Shown here piece after piece: positions 21,454-31,200 of a DNA stretch of 38,178 bases. Source of the stretch: a virus; IMG/VR virus record IMGVR_UViG_3300032334_000818, positions 1 through 38,178 of that record, one strand, 5' to 3'. The position numbers were made by a program, and so were the translations under genes. Positions within the stretch are counted from its first letter, which is position 1; each line of letters opens with the position of its first letter. The notes beneath the pieces are model-generated. The model made no database searches, was not told where the DNA came from, and was given only the letters and a program-made list of their open reading frames with translations.

Positions 21454-24400
21454 CTATAACTTAGCCTCAATTTCCTTAAGGCGTGTGTCAATATCAAGTA
21501 GTGCCCGAACTAGGAGCGCCTCCATCTCGTTTTGGGGAATGTTGACGGCAAGCACCGTAGTCTCTTCCTCGCTCCCAGTTGCAATCTCGGCCTCTTCACC
21601 GTTAATGTTCATGGCTTCAACCCAGTGCTTAAGGTCAGTTGTGGCAACTTGATCTGCAATAAATCCAAGGCGTGTTCCATTATCCGCCACTGAGTCAGTG
21701 CGCTCATGAAGGTGTGGAGCTTTCCACTTAAATGCCACTGGGATAAGTTGTCGCAGGGTATCTATTGCGCCAGAAATCTCGGTAATTTCTTCCTTAAGAC
21801 GTGAATCTGATGGTGTAGTAAGTGCAGCATACTTCCATCCACCTGCACTATAGACATAGAAGCGTGTGTTGGTGTTATCAAGTGCCGTCCCGCCGTTTGT
21901 AACCACGTCAGCAAATACGTCTTGGGTTCCTGTTCCATTTACGGTTGTGGTTGGGGCACCCGGCAAAGACTTAACAATAAGGCAGCCAGGTTGAGTACCA
22001 GACAAAGATACCTTTATATCCGCACCACCAAATTGCCATTGGCGACCATTTGTTCCAGCAAGATCAAGACTTAGTCCGCTTAATGAAGAACTTGCGTAAA
22101 GCGCACCATCAAAACCAATACTTCCGCTAGATGCAATGTCTCCAGTTGCAACAAATTTATCATCTGTTTTTAATGTATTTGCCGCTGATCGGTAAATGTT
22201 TGTATCTTTTCCAGAACCAAAGACAATCCCGCCATTTGCGGCAGTCTGTTGACCTTGAATTCCCATGGTGTCTGCAATGTCCGCGTCAAAAATAAGGGAG
22301 TCGTCGCCAACATAAACCGCAGGGTCTGCTCCGCCAGTTGCTGTCCTAATTGCCGTTGTTACAGAGAGATCCCCAGTGACATTGAGCGTAGACGCAGATC
22401 CAGAGTAAAGGCTGGCTGGGCTTGCGCCGCCAAAGTCAAGGCCGTTTGCCCCAATCTCAATAACGTCGCGTGTAGTTGGTGCTCCAGCAGTTGATCCCTT
22501 GCCGCGTAGGCGAAGGTTTCCACCCTTGCTCGCGTCAACAACAATGCCAGCACCCTCATATGTGACTGCCTGGGTAACAAAGCCAGGTGTCCACGAGCGA
22601 ACAACGGAACCTTCTTCAAACTGCGCGCCGTCTACGTAGACGCTATCCCCAATAGATCCAGTTCCGTACAAATGCAACGTTGGCTTAACCCAAATAACGC
22701 CAACTGGCGTAACAAAGGTATAGGTTATTCGGTACCAGCCCTCGGCATCTGGCGTGAACGATGCATAGTTTGCCGAACCAAGCGTTCCGTTAACGTCTGC
22801 AATCTCGCCGTAAGAGATTGCTTGAGTGTAGCCATCCCCTCGATAGACGCGGAGCTTCAGAGATCTTCCAGACAGAGAAACTGGCTTGACGTATGCAGAC
22901 ATTGTATATCTGGTGTTAGGGATAACAGATACATCGTATTGAGCCGTTGCGCCAACAGTTGATCTATTTGGTTGAATGAATGAAGCGCCAGTTCCCGTTG
23001 CCTTCCAGAGCGCTGATTTTGTGCCAAACCGATGCTGTTCTGAGTCAAGAACAAGTGTTCCGGTATCAGTGGTCCAATTGTCTGGTGGAACAGCAGAAGT
23101 ATTGTACGTAAACGTCATATCGGTGATGTACGGTTTTGTGCCGTCATCAGACGATAGGCGGACAAGTGTCTGTAGGTAACGCTGTGTTCCGATCAATGAG
23201 CCAAGATCGGTACCCCACGTTCCAGTAGTTGCGGAAATAGTTGATGTTGCTCGGTACAATACTGCAGCTTGTGTGTTTGATGGTGGCGGAGAGTAATCAA
23301 ATGCCCATTGACCAGACGACGTAGAGTTAGCATCCCATCCATAAATCGCTTGACCCCAGCGTACCTTGAATGCCGATGTGGACGACTCAGTAGAGGAAAC
23401 ATTTGCACTATCCCAGACTTCAATGGTCCACCAGTAAGCCGTTCCATTGACAAGACCAGTGATAGTTTGCCACCCTGTATATCCAGATGCGGACGTCAAC
23501 CAGGATGGAGCATCGGCATTTGCTGGTACTGAAAAGTTAGTATTAAGACCGTATTCCGCATCAACAACCTTTCCTGAATTGTAATAAGTAGTTGTCTTTG
23601 AGGAATTTGAATAGATCTTAAGACGCCAAGCAGTCTGACTTCCAGTACCACCACTCGTTGACCATGTAAATTTTGGAAGAGCATATTGTGTGGTTGTATC
23701 CCACTCGCGCGCATCGGAGAGATTTGTAATTGGGGCAATGCCGCTTGCCGAAGGGCTAGTAATAGTCACTGTTGGAGTTACTGGAGCGCTTTCGGTATAG
23801 GTAACAGCAATATACGAAGCTGCCCCATTTACTCCGCCAACCCAGTCAGTTGAAGTACCAGCAGTTCCGGCTCCGTAGACGCTGCTATATGCATATGCTT
23901 GCTTTGAGTAGAACTCAATAAAGTCGCCAGTGGACTCTGCAACTTCGGTTGCCATGCGGATAAGAATTCCGTAGTTAGTCGCCCCCCCACCACCAGTGAC
24001 GGACGTTGGAGCCCAAGCGCGAACAATGTCGCTAACGAGGTAGTTAACAGATGCGCCGCGAGTGGTTGTTCCGCTGTTAAGTGTTGCCTCACCGCTCGTC
24101 GTAATACCAGTAGTTGTGTTGATATATGCATTGGTGCTGCCTGTTGCAAACGTAGACCACTCAGTGCTATTTGAACCATTCCAGATTTCGTCGTTGCCGT
24201 ACGTTCCTTCGGACCAAGACTTTGTGATTCTTGAGAACTTTAGATTGCCTGTATTTAAAGTTCCGTGCGTGTCTCGTGTGTAGCCGTTTTTAACGCCATC
24301 GTTGCTATTTGCAACTTTGAAATACAGGACAGCGTTAGTAATGCTTGCCATGCCGCTAAAGTCCGCATTAAACCCTAGGGCAGCACGCATGACGTATCCG

Positions 24401-24519
24401 CCATTCATGCCGATTGGCAAGTGCCAGTCTTGACCCTGTCCAAGGCTGCCGCCGCCAGCGCTATCTGGCTTTAAGATTGCCGAAGAGTCAATTGTTACTG
24501 GAAAATATCTTGTAGGCAT
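21454..24519 (-). CDS. Tail spike/fibre with S74 autoprocessing chaperone domain
   Basis: A 1021-residue protein. Residues 1-245 are a beta-rich domain resembling DNRLRE/carbohydrate-binding modules. A fibronectin III-like domain follows (about 250-390), then a carbohydrate-binding-like sandwich (about 485-645) and a low-complexity shaft. The C-terminal 118 residues are an intramolecular chaperone of the S74 type, beginning SDSRLK (Ser904, Lys909). Known for the family: the Ser/Lys pair self-cleaves and releases the chaperone after trimerisation. The ATG overlaps the previous stop (TAATG). Position after the hub suggests it is the receptor-binding or depolymerase-like spike, though no enzyme motif is seen. 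Confidence 0.85.
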   Translation of the reverse strand: MPTRYFPVTIDSSAILKPDSAGGGSLGQGQDWHLPIGMNGGYVMRAALGFNADFSGMASITNAVLYFKVANSNDGVKNGYTRDTHGTLNTGNLKFSRITKSWSEGTYGNDEIWNGSNSTEWSTFATGSTNAYINTTTGITTSGEATLNSGTTTRGASVNYLVSDIVRAWAPTSVTGGGGATNYGILIRMATEVAESTGDFIEFYSKQAYAYSSVYGAGTAGTSTDWVGGVNGAASYIAVTYTESAPVTPTVTITSPSASGIAPITNLSDAREWDTTTQYALPKFTWSTSGGTGSQTAWRLKIYSNSSKTTTYYNSGKVVDAEYGLNTNFSVPANADAPSWLTSASGYTGWQTITGLVNGTAYWWTIEVWDSANVSSTESSTSAFKVRWGQAIYGWDANSTSSGQWAFDYSPPPSNTQAAVLYRATSTISATTGTWGTDLGSLIGTQRYLQTLVRLSSDDGTKPYITDMTFTYNTSAVPPDNWTTDTGTLVLDSEQHRFGTKSALWKATGTGASFIQPNRSTVGATAQYDVSVIPNTRYTMSAYVKPVSLSGRSLKLRVYRGDGYTQAISYGEIADVNGTLGSANYASFTPDAEGWYRITYTFVTPVGVIWVKPTLHLYGTGSIGDSVYVDGAQFEEGSVVRSWTPGFVTQAVTYEGAGIVVDASKGGNLRLRGKGSTAGAPTTRDVIEIGANGLDFGGASPASLYSGSASTLNVTGDLSVTTAIRTATGGADPAVYVGDDSLIFDADIADTMGIQGQQTAANGGIVFGSGKDTNIYRSAANTLKTDDKFVATGDIASSGSIGFDGALYASSSLSGLSLDLAGTNGRQWQFGGADIKVSLSGTQPGCLIVKSLPGAPTTTVNGTGTQDVFADVVTNGGTALDNTNTRFYVYSAGGWKYAALTTPSDSRLKEEITEISGAIDTLRQLIPVAFKWKAPHLHERTDSVADNGTRLGFIADQVATTDLKHWVEAMNINGEEAEIATGSEEETTVLAVNIPQNEMEALLVRALLDIDTRLKEIEAKL

Positions 24520-27500
24520 TATGCGTATCCAAACGAACTGAGTTCAAATTGATTATTTGTTGCGGTTAGGTTGACCTGGGAAACGTTAGTTACTGATACC
24601 CACGCTGCAAGCTCGGCAGTTGTTGTCTTCGTAGTAACCACTGGGATTACAAATGATGACAATTCAAACGATGAGTTTGGAATCATATTAGCACCGCCGG
24701 GCATTGCCCCAACAGTAATTGCAGTTGCGTTGATACCTTCGCCATCAATAGCGGCCGTAGTGGCGTCGTTGTATACAAGGCGAATTTGCCCATCCTTGAT
24801 GTCAACCCTTTTAGTAGCGGTACCAGTGGACAGGTTGTAGGTTGCTAGGTCATTCAGCGTCAGGCCAGTAACATCCCAAACAGCGCTCTTTTTGCTGCCG
24901 TCCGAGTTGTAGAAAATCATTTCAGAGAGTCCGTTGTCTCCAAGGCGCGAGTTGAACTGGATGTCTCCAGCCTTGATGCTTTCCGCGTTCAGGTTAGTAA
25001 CGTTTACTAGAGCCGCATCAAGTTCTCCAGCAGTGATTCGGTCGGCAGAGATGCTTACTTCGCCGTCCGCGCTTACGTCAACTTTGTCAATGGCTGCCCG
25101 AACCCAACCCTGAACTGTTGTACCTAGGTTGTTTTGGAACTCCGATGACTTGAATAGTTTTCCAAGGGATTCGGTATAGACCATCTGCCCAATCGGATAT
25201 TGAATATTTGGCAAGAACGTTTCGCTACCACCGCTGGTGATGTAGAACGAACTCGTGTTCTCGGTGACGGTGTAAATGACCTTTGGGACGTTGATGCCAA
25301 GTCCGCTGTAGGCGTTGTCAAAGCTGACGTTTACGTCTTCTGGGGTTACGGCAGTGCTTGTGCTTGAGTACCCAGTAATGATTGGATCAGAGGTGGAGAC
25401 GTCAATGGCGGCAAGTTTGTAGGCATAGAAAGTGCCAGGAACAAGATCGTTATCCGTATAAGACGCGGTTGCTACGTCTGGGGCGGTCGGCTGGGCGGCG
25501 CCAGAGATCGGCTCGCTGGTGCTTGCCTTATACCAAGTTCCAATTCTGTAAACCGATCCTGCGCCAGTCTGTGATCCAGTGGTCTGGTTTGCGTAGGTGA
25601 ATGAATTTGGCGCAGGAACGCTGACGATAGTGAACGACCCGTTATACCCAGCGGGAACAAGGTTCTGAATCACAATCTCATCGCCAGCCAGCAACCCGTG
25701 GTTAGATGACGTAGTAAGCGTTGCGACCGACCCAGTTCCTCCTGCCGCAGTGGTTGCCGCTCCTGCAAGGCTTAGTTCTGACCTGAGAACGAGGAATCCA
25801 CCAAAGGCAGCAGAGTTGATTAGGCTTGTCGGGTAATCCCACTTAACAGAGAGCTGCTTGCTTCCGGCGCTAACGTCTGGCAATGCTGGTGTAACGATGC
25901 CGCCAGATGTTGGCTGCCCTGGATACGGGCTTGGCTTTGGCGAAACATATGCAGAGTTCCCAGTGATATCCTGAAGACGCTGCTCAACAAGATACAACGT
26001 GTTCCTCTGAAACGCTAGGTCGCCGCCGAGCTGCACCCTGTAGTAGACATCCTGCCCAATAAGATATCCAACTTGCTTTCTGACGATGAGCGCCTCTGCA
26101 ACGCCAAGTTCATTCCAGACAAACGGAACAACATCGCCAACATTGAGCGGTCCAGAGATGTGCTCAAACTCAAAGGACTTTAGAGCCTGACCCTTCTCTT
26201 TAAAGAACTTCCTTGCTGTTTCTAGGGCAAGAGTTGAATCAACAGCATCGTTTGAGACAATAGAGCCCTCAATCCTTTTGCCTCCGTTTTCCCAAACACC
26301 CTGAACAAAGTCGTAAGTGTTTCGGTATTGCGTAATCTTTTTTGCCCCAGTAAGAACGTCCACCTCTGTATACGGGGCGAAGAGATAGATCCTGTTTGCG
26401 GCCTCTCCGCTCTCTTCTGGGGCGCTTGGGTTCTCAAAGTCACGAAGATCAAGCCCAGAAACAGTGACGTTGTTCCAGTAGGCAAGGTCAGTAATGGTTT
26501 GATCGCTAAAGCCAAATGAGCCAGTAATCTTAGTTGCTTGAATATCGGTGTAATAAACACTGTGGCTTGAGGCAAAGGAATCATGGTGCAGGACAATTGC
26601 CATTTGTGTTGCCGTGGCGGGGACAATGACGATGCCGTAGTTGCGTTCCCACTGGCTGGCAGTGACATACTTTTTGGAGATTTGATACCCGTGAGCGTCG
26701 CCAACAACTGCTCCGGCCCCATTGTAAAACTTGATAACAGGATATGAATTGCTCGGCTGGCTTGCCTTCTGGCGCCACGACCAGAAATACTGCTCGCCGC
26801 TGGCTACCGCAATGCGAGAGCCAGAGGCCATCTCCATGTCTTGATGATCGCTTCCGATGTAATAAGCAGCATCTCCCACGCCATAAGGCCCAGTCGTACC
26901 GTTGGAACTGAGTGTATAGCTCCCTAGGGTCCAGCCAGTAGATACGCCACCCTCAAACAAGCCATTGCTGACAAGGTCAATCTGATTCTTGGGCTTGACA
27001 AAGATGTCAATTGTGAGATTCCCATCGCCATCCAGCGTGCCAGCATTGGCATACGCAACCCCAGTCCCAGGCTTGATCGTTGCCTCAATATTGCTACGCA
27101 TATCGCCACCCTTGATCGGGGTAGGCGTAATTGTGCCGTCTGCGCTGACGCTTCCAACTGCTGCGCCTGAAGTAATGGTTCCAGATGTTGCCGTGACATA
27201 GGTGAATGTGCGCGACGATGGAACGGTTGCAATGGTGTATGAACCGTTCAAGGCCGCATAGCCAGTCGGCCCATTGGTTAGCGTGATGGTAAACGGATGC
27301 CCAACGGAGAAGCTGTGGTCGGCTGACAGAGTGATGGTTGCAATGTCCGCAGCCCGTGCTGCAAACGAAACAGCGCGGTTGACGTTCGGGGTTTTTGGGC
27401 TCCACTTATATGCAGTGTTTAGGTCGTAGACGTTTGCTGCAAGAATACGGAACCTTGTGTCAAGGCCGGTAGCGTTATCGGTTGTAAGGAAGCCAGGAAC

Positions 27501-28232
27501 AGTCACCGTTCCCGTGACTACGGAACTGATGCTATCTGGAACAGCCTTATATTGCTGAAGGGTCAGTTGGTATGGGCCAGCGCCAGTTACCGCAATAATC
27601 TGATGAACCCCGTCATACGTGTCATCACTCAGGTTAACCACAACGGTGTCGCCGATTTGCAGGTTTCGGCTATATGGCGTGCCGACGGCAATGCTGCTAA
27701 CGGTGATTTTTGCAATGCCGCCAGTCCGTTCAGCAAGGGAAGGCGTAAAGGTGTACGTCTGGCTGGTTAGCACCTGCTTAATGGTTGATTGCGCAAGAGG
27801 GGTGTATTCTAGGGATACAAATTCGCTTAGGAGTTCGGTGTAGTCAACCGCCTCAATAGAGCCAACAATTGCACCGCCGTCGCGCTGCTCGGACACTCGA
27901 GTGACAACGCCGCCCCAGAGGATAACGTGGGGGCTAACAGAAACATCGCGGATCTGGATCTCGGTGCGTGGTGGAACTTTCAGGCGGTAGTTTGGGTCGG
28001 CTAGAGCAGCAGTAATGCGCAATGCCTCAGTAGCGCCCGCATAGGCATTCCAGTTTGTCGTGCTAGATGGCAAGATTGTATAGATGTCAGCGTGCAGGGT
28101 TGAAGATTGCCCCTGGTCGTTCTGCTCCCATTCAAGCGTGTCAAACTGGACATGTTTGCTAAAGTCATAGAAGGCGCCCTGGTCCGTTGCCCCAGAAAGC
28201 CGAGGCTGGATGTATACCCTCAGAGTTGCCAT
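24519..28232 (-). CDS. Tail tip/hub minor tail protein with Fn3
   Basis: A 1237-residue protein. Residues 1-165 resemble the N-terminal domains of siphovirus tail-hub proteins (WGGVVTRVSEQRDGG, VEAVDYTELLSEF). A small beta domain appears three times (about 171-241, 292-362 and 833-897; GYNGSFTIVSVPAPNSFTY in the third). The third copy seems inserted into a fibronectin III domain (about 780-960). A carbohydrate-binding-like region lies at 420-570. It follows the tape measure gene by one base, the standard position for distal tail and tip proteins, and precedes the spike. Confidence 0.8.
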   Translation of the reverse strand: MATLRVYIQPRLSGATDQGAFYDFSKHVQFDTLEWEQNDQGQSSTLHADIYTILPSSTTNWNAYAGATEALRITAALADPNYRLKVPPRTEIQIRDVSVSPHVILWGGVVTRVSEQRDGGAIVGSIEAVDYTELLSEFVSLEYTPLAQSTIKQVLTSQTYTFTPSLAERTGGIAKITVSSIAVGTPYSRNLQIGDTVVVNLSDDTYDGVHQIIAVTGAGPYQLTLQQYKAVPDSISSVVTGTVTVPGFLTTDNATGLDTRFRILAANVYDLNTAYKWSPKTPNVNRAVSFAARAADIATITLSADHSFSVGHPFTITLTNGPTGYAALNGSYTIATVPSSRTFTYVTATSGTITSGAAVGSVSADGTITPTPIKGGDMRSNIEATIKPGTGVAYANAGTLDGDGNLTIDIFVKPKNQIDLVSNGLFEGGVSTGWTLGSYTLSSNGTTGPYGVGDAAYYIGSDHQDMEMASGSRIAVASGEQYFWSWRQKASQPSNSYPVIKFYNGAGAVVGDAHGYQISKKYVTASQWERNYGIVIVPATATQMAIVLHHDSFASSHSVYYTDIQATKITGSFGFSDQTITDLAYWNNVTVSGLDLRDFENPSAPEESGEAANRIYLFAPYTEVDVLTGAKKITQYRNTYDFVQGVWENGGKRIEGSIVSNDAVDSTLALETARKFFKEKGQALKSFEFEHISGPLNVGDVVPFVWNELGVAEALIVRKQVGYLIGQDVYYRVQLGGDLAFQRNTLYLVEQRLQDITGNSAYVSPKPSPYPGQPTSGGIVTPALPDVSAGSKQLSVKWDYPTSLINSAAFGGFLVLRSELSLAGAATTAAGGTGSVATLTTSSNHGLLAGDEIVIQNLVPAGYNGSFTIVSVPAPNSFTYANQTTGSQTGAGSVYRIGTWYKASTSEPISGAAQPTAPDVATASYTDNDLVPGTFYAYKLAAIDVSTSDPIITGYSSTSTAVTPEDVNVSFDNAYSGLGINVPKVIYTVTENTSSFYITSGGSETFLPNIQYPIGQMVYTESLGKLFKSSEFQNNLGTTVQGWVRAAIDKVDVSADGEVSISADRITAGELDAALVNVTNLNAESIKAGDIQFNSRLGDNGLSEMIFYNSDGSKKSAVWDVTGLTLNDLATYNLSTGTATKRVDIKDGQIRLVYNDATTAAIDGEGINATAITVGAMPGGANMIPNSSFELSSFVIPVVTTKTTTAELAAWVSVTNVSQVNLTATNNQFELSSFGYA

Positions 28233-31200
28233 TTAGGAGAGCCTCCCTCCATTGACTCGGAACTGGCTTGCCTGAGCCTTGGAAATCTCGTTGGCAAGCT
28301 TGCGGATGTCATTGTCGCTTCGGATGACGGGATTGTTGACGTTGATTGTAACATTGTTAGCGCCCGCCATAGCCATCCCGCCGCCACCGAGCATGCCCAT
28401 TAACTTAGAGGAAATGCTATTGTTTAGTACCATGCCATTTGAGCGCGGAACAAAAAGTTCCGGACCCTGCTCACCGACAAGGTGGAGTTGCCCAGCCCCT
28501 GTGTAGCCACCGCGTGCCAATCCAAGTCTTGTTAGTTTTGCCTCAATCTGGTTTTGGAACGTAACAAGGTTTTGGAAACCAGTTGTCTTAGAGAAGTATC
28601 CAACATCCATCCTTAGGCGACCAGCCACACTTTGCAGTCCAGTATCCTTCGCAAGTTTACCCTCAGCAATGCCCGTGGCAATTCTTGCCTCAAACAACTT
28701 AACAAGTACATCTCGTGTCTTAAGGGCATATTTATCCAGTGCGTCATCTGGGTTTGCCGCAGCAAAGACCGCGCTAGTTAGGTCGGCAACCTTCTTGGCT
28801 TTTGCCACAAGATAGTCAGTTAGGAACTTGTATCCACCGTTCTCCATTGCATTAGCAAGCTCGCCACCCCAGTTGATATCTGGCATTGTTGGGTTTCCAA
28901 TGTCGGCAAGGGCAGTATCAATAAGAGTATTCATTGTTGTCAATTGAGTCTGCATCATAGTCTTTGTGATGCCAAAGTTTTTCTCTAGGTCATCATAGAG
29001 TTGCTTGACGCGCGCCTCAATTTGATTTTTTCGCTGAGTTGCAGATAGGCTTGGGTTAGAGAGAATATTAGCAATGTCCTGGTTGTAGTCGTTGAACATG
29101 TTTTTCATTTCGTCAAGAATGAGCTGTTGGCCCTTCTTGAGTTCTTCAAGGCGTTTCTGGGTAGCCTTAGTCGCAGCAGCCCACTGACCAGAAGCCTTCA
29201 CTTCGTCAAGAACGAGTTCAACGCCTTCTGATTGAAGTTTGTTGATGTCCTCGGCGTATTTCATTTGCGCTTGACGCATTTGAACGCCACGCTGCAGCGG
29301 ATCAATAGACTCGTCGTACATGGATAATTGAGCCATTCCAAGGTCATACTCAGCCTCGGCAATTGCCTTAATGTGCTCTAGTTCGCGCTTGCGCTCCTTA
29401 TCAATCTTGAGGCGCTCCTCAACTGCCTTAACACTCAGTTGACCATTGACAAGATCCTTATCTGTGATAGGAAGGATAGAGTCAAGAAGACCTCGGTATT
29501 CGTCAAAGTTACGAACAAGACCCTGAGCATTGGTTGCCTGTGCAAAACCCATTTCCTGCTCAATCTGTAGTTGCTCTTCAAGGGAAAGATTTGCTTCATC
29601 AAGACCGGTATATGGATTGACCCTTGAGGCTGGATTGAGAATCGCTTGCATTGCTCCTTCAGCCAGGGTCTGCATTGCGGTTGTGGCAACAGCCATCTCC
29701 TGCTTTGCCTTGGCAAGCAGCCAGTTCAAATACTCTTGATTCTTAACAGCATTTTTTTGCTGGTTTACAAGCAAGCCCATCTGGTCGGCAGTATCTTTAA
29801 CAAGACCCTTAGTTTTGTCGCTCTGTACTATCATTTTAAGCTGATGGTCAATTTGCGCTTGACGCCAATACTTTTGCGTCATTGGGTTTTCCATATCCTT
29901 GTTGTATTTCAGCGCCGCAGCATTAAATGCCGCAGCCTTATCTACAACTGCCTGCTCTTCCTCTGGTGTTAAGCCGGTTTCATGAAGCTTGAAGAAACCA
30001 GTTCCGAAAAGACCCTGATCAGATTGCGCGGTAAATGATTCGCCTTTGCCAATCTTTGCAGCAGCACCAAGTTTACCTTCAGGCGCAACAGACATAATTT
30101 TGTCAAGAGCGACATATTCCTTAGTTGTAAGGGCATTAATGGGTCTCTGGAAATACTGAGACAGCGTTGGAGACGTCTTTTTAGCCCAGTCAGCATTTTT
30201 TCCCGCTCTTTCTTCAATTTGCGCATCGTTGATTGCCATAGCAATTGCCGCGCCGGCTGCAATAAATGCAACAGCGGCCAACGCAAGTCCAGCGCTAACA
30301 CCGCCCATTGCAGTTGTTAACTGAGTAAGTGCTGGCCCCAAAACTGGCATTCCAAGCATGACTGTCTTTAATTGAGCAAGACCCGCTGCAAGCCCTGGGA
30401 AATTTGCGGCAGCCATAGCCTTGAGATTTGTCGCAACCATTTTGATGCCACTTGCAAGCTGTGTTGCCATTCCTGCTGGAAGAATGCTCTTCAGGGCGGC
30501 AAAGCCAGTCAGGGCCATTCCGACGTTTTGTACAACTCCACCAATAGACGCAACAGCTCCATCTCCAAATTGCATCAAGCCACCAAGCATCATTGATGCC
30601 ATGCCGATGCCGCCCATGCTGCTTGTAATGCCGCTCATCAGCATGCGACCAACTGGAGCGCCCCTTGCTACGTTTGGCGATGATGGCCCAGGCTTATCTC
30701 CAGCAAAATTGATTGGCATCCCGCCAGGGGCTTTTCCGTAAGAGCCGGGAAGCATCGTCATACCCATGCCTGCTGCTCGTGCCTTCTGGGCAAGCATGTC
30801 AAACTTAATCATTAACTCATTGATCTTCCTACCGACTAGGGCAAACCCTGCAACAATCTTCCCAAATACAAAAGCCGTTCCAAGGGCAAGGAAGAGTGCG
30901 GTGAGTGGACCTTGGAAGAACTTAATCACGCGCAGAAGCTTTTCAATTGCGTCAACGATGAGGTCAATTGCTGGGGTAATTGCCTCTAGCGCAGCAGAAA
31001 TCGTAACAATCGCAGAACTGCTAAATGCCGAGCCAAGTTCGGCGAACATTGGGATAATCTTTTGCTGGATGACAATGATAAGCGGCTCAAAGTTTGCAAC
31101 GGTGCTATCAACTGCCGTCCTAAATCCAGCAAAGTTCTGGTCGTACGCAGTTTTTAGCAATCCGAGGGCGGTAGTGACAAGAATGATTTGGGTTAGGAAT

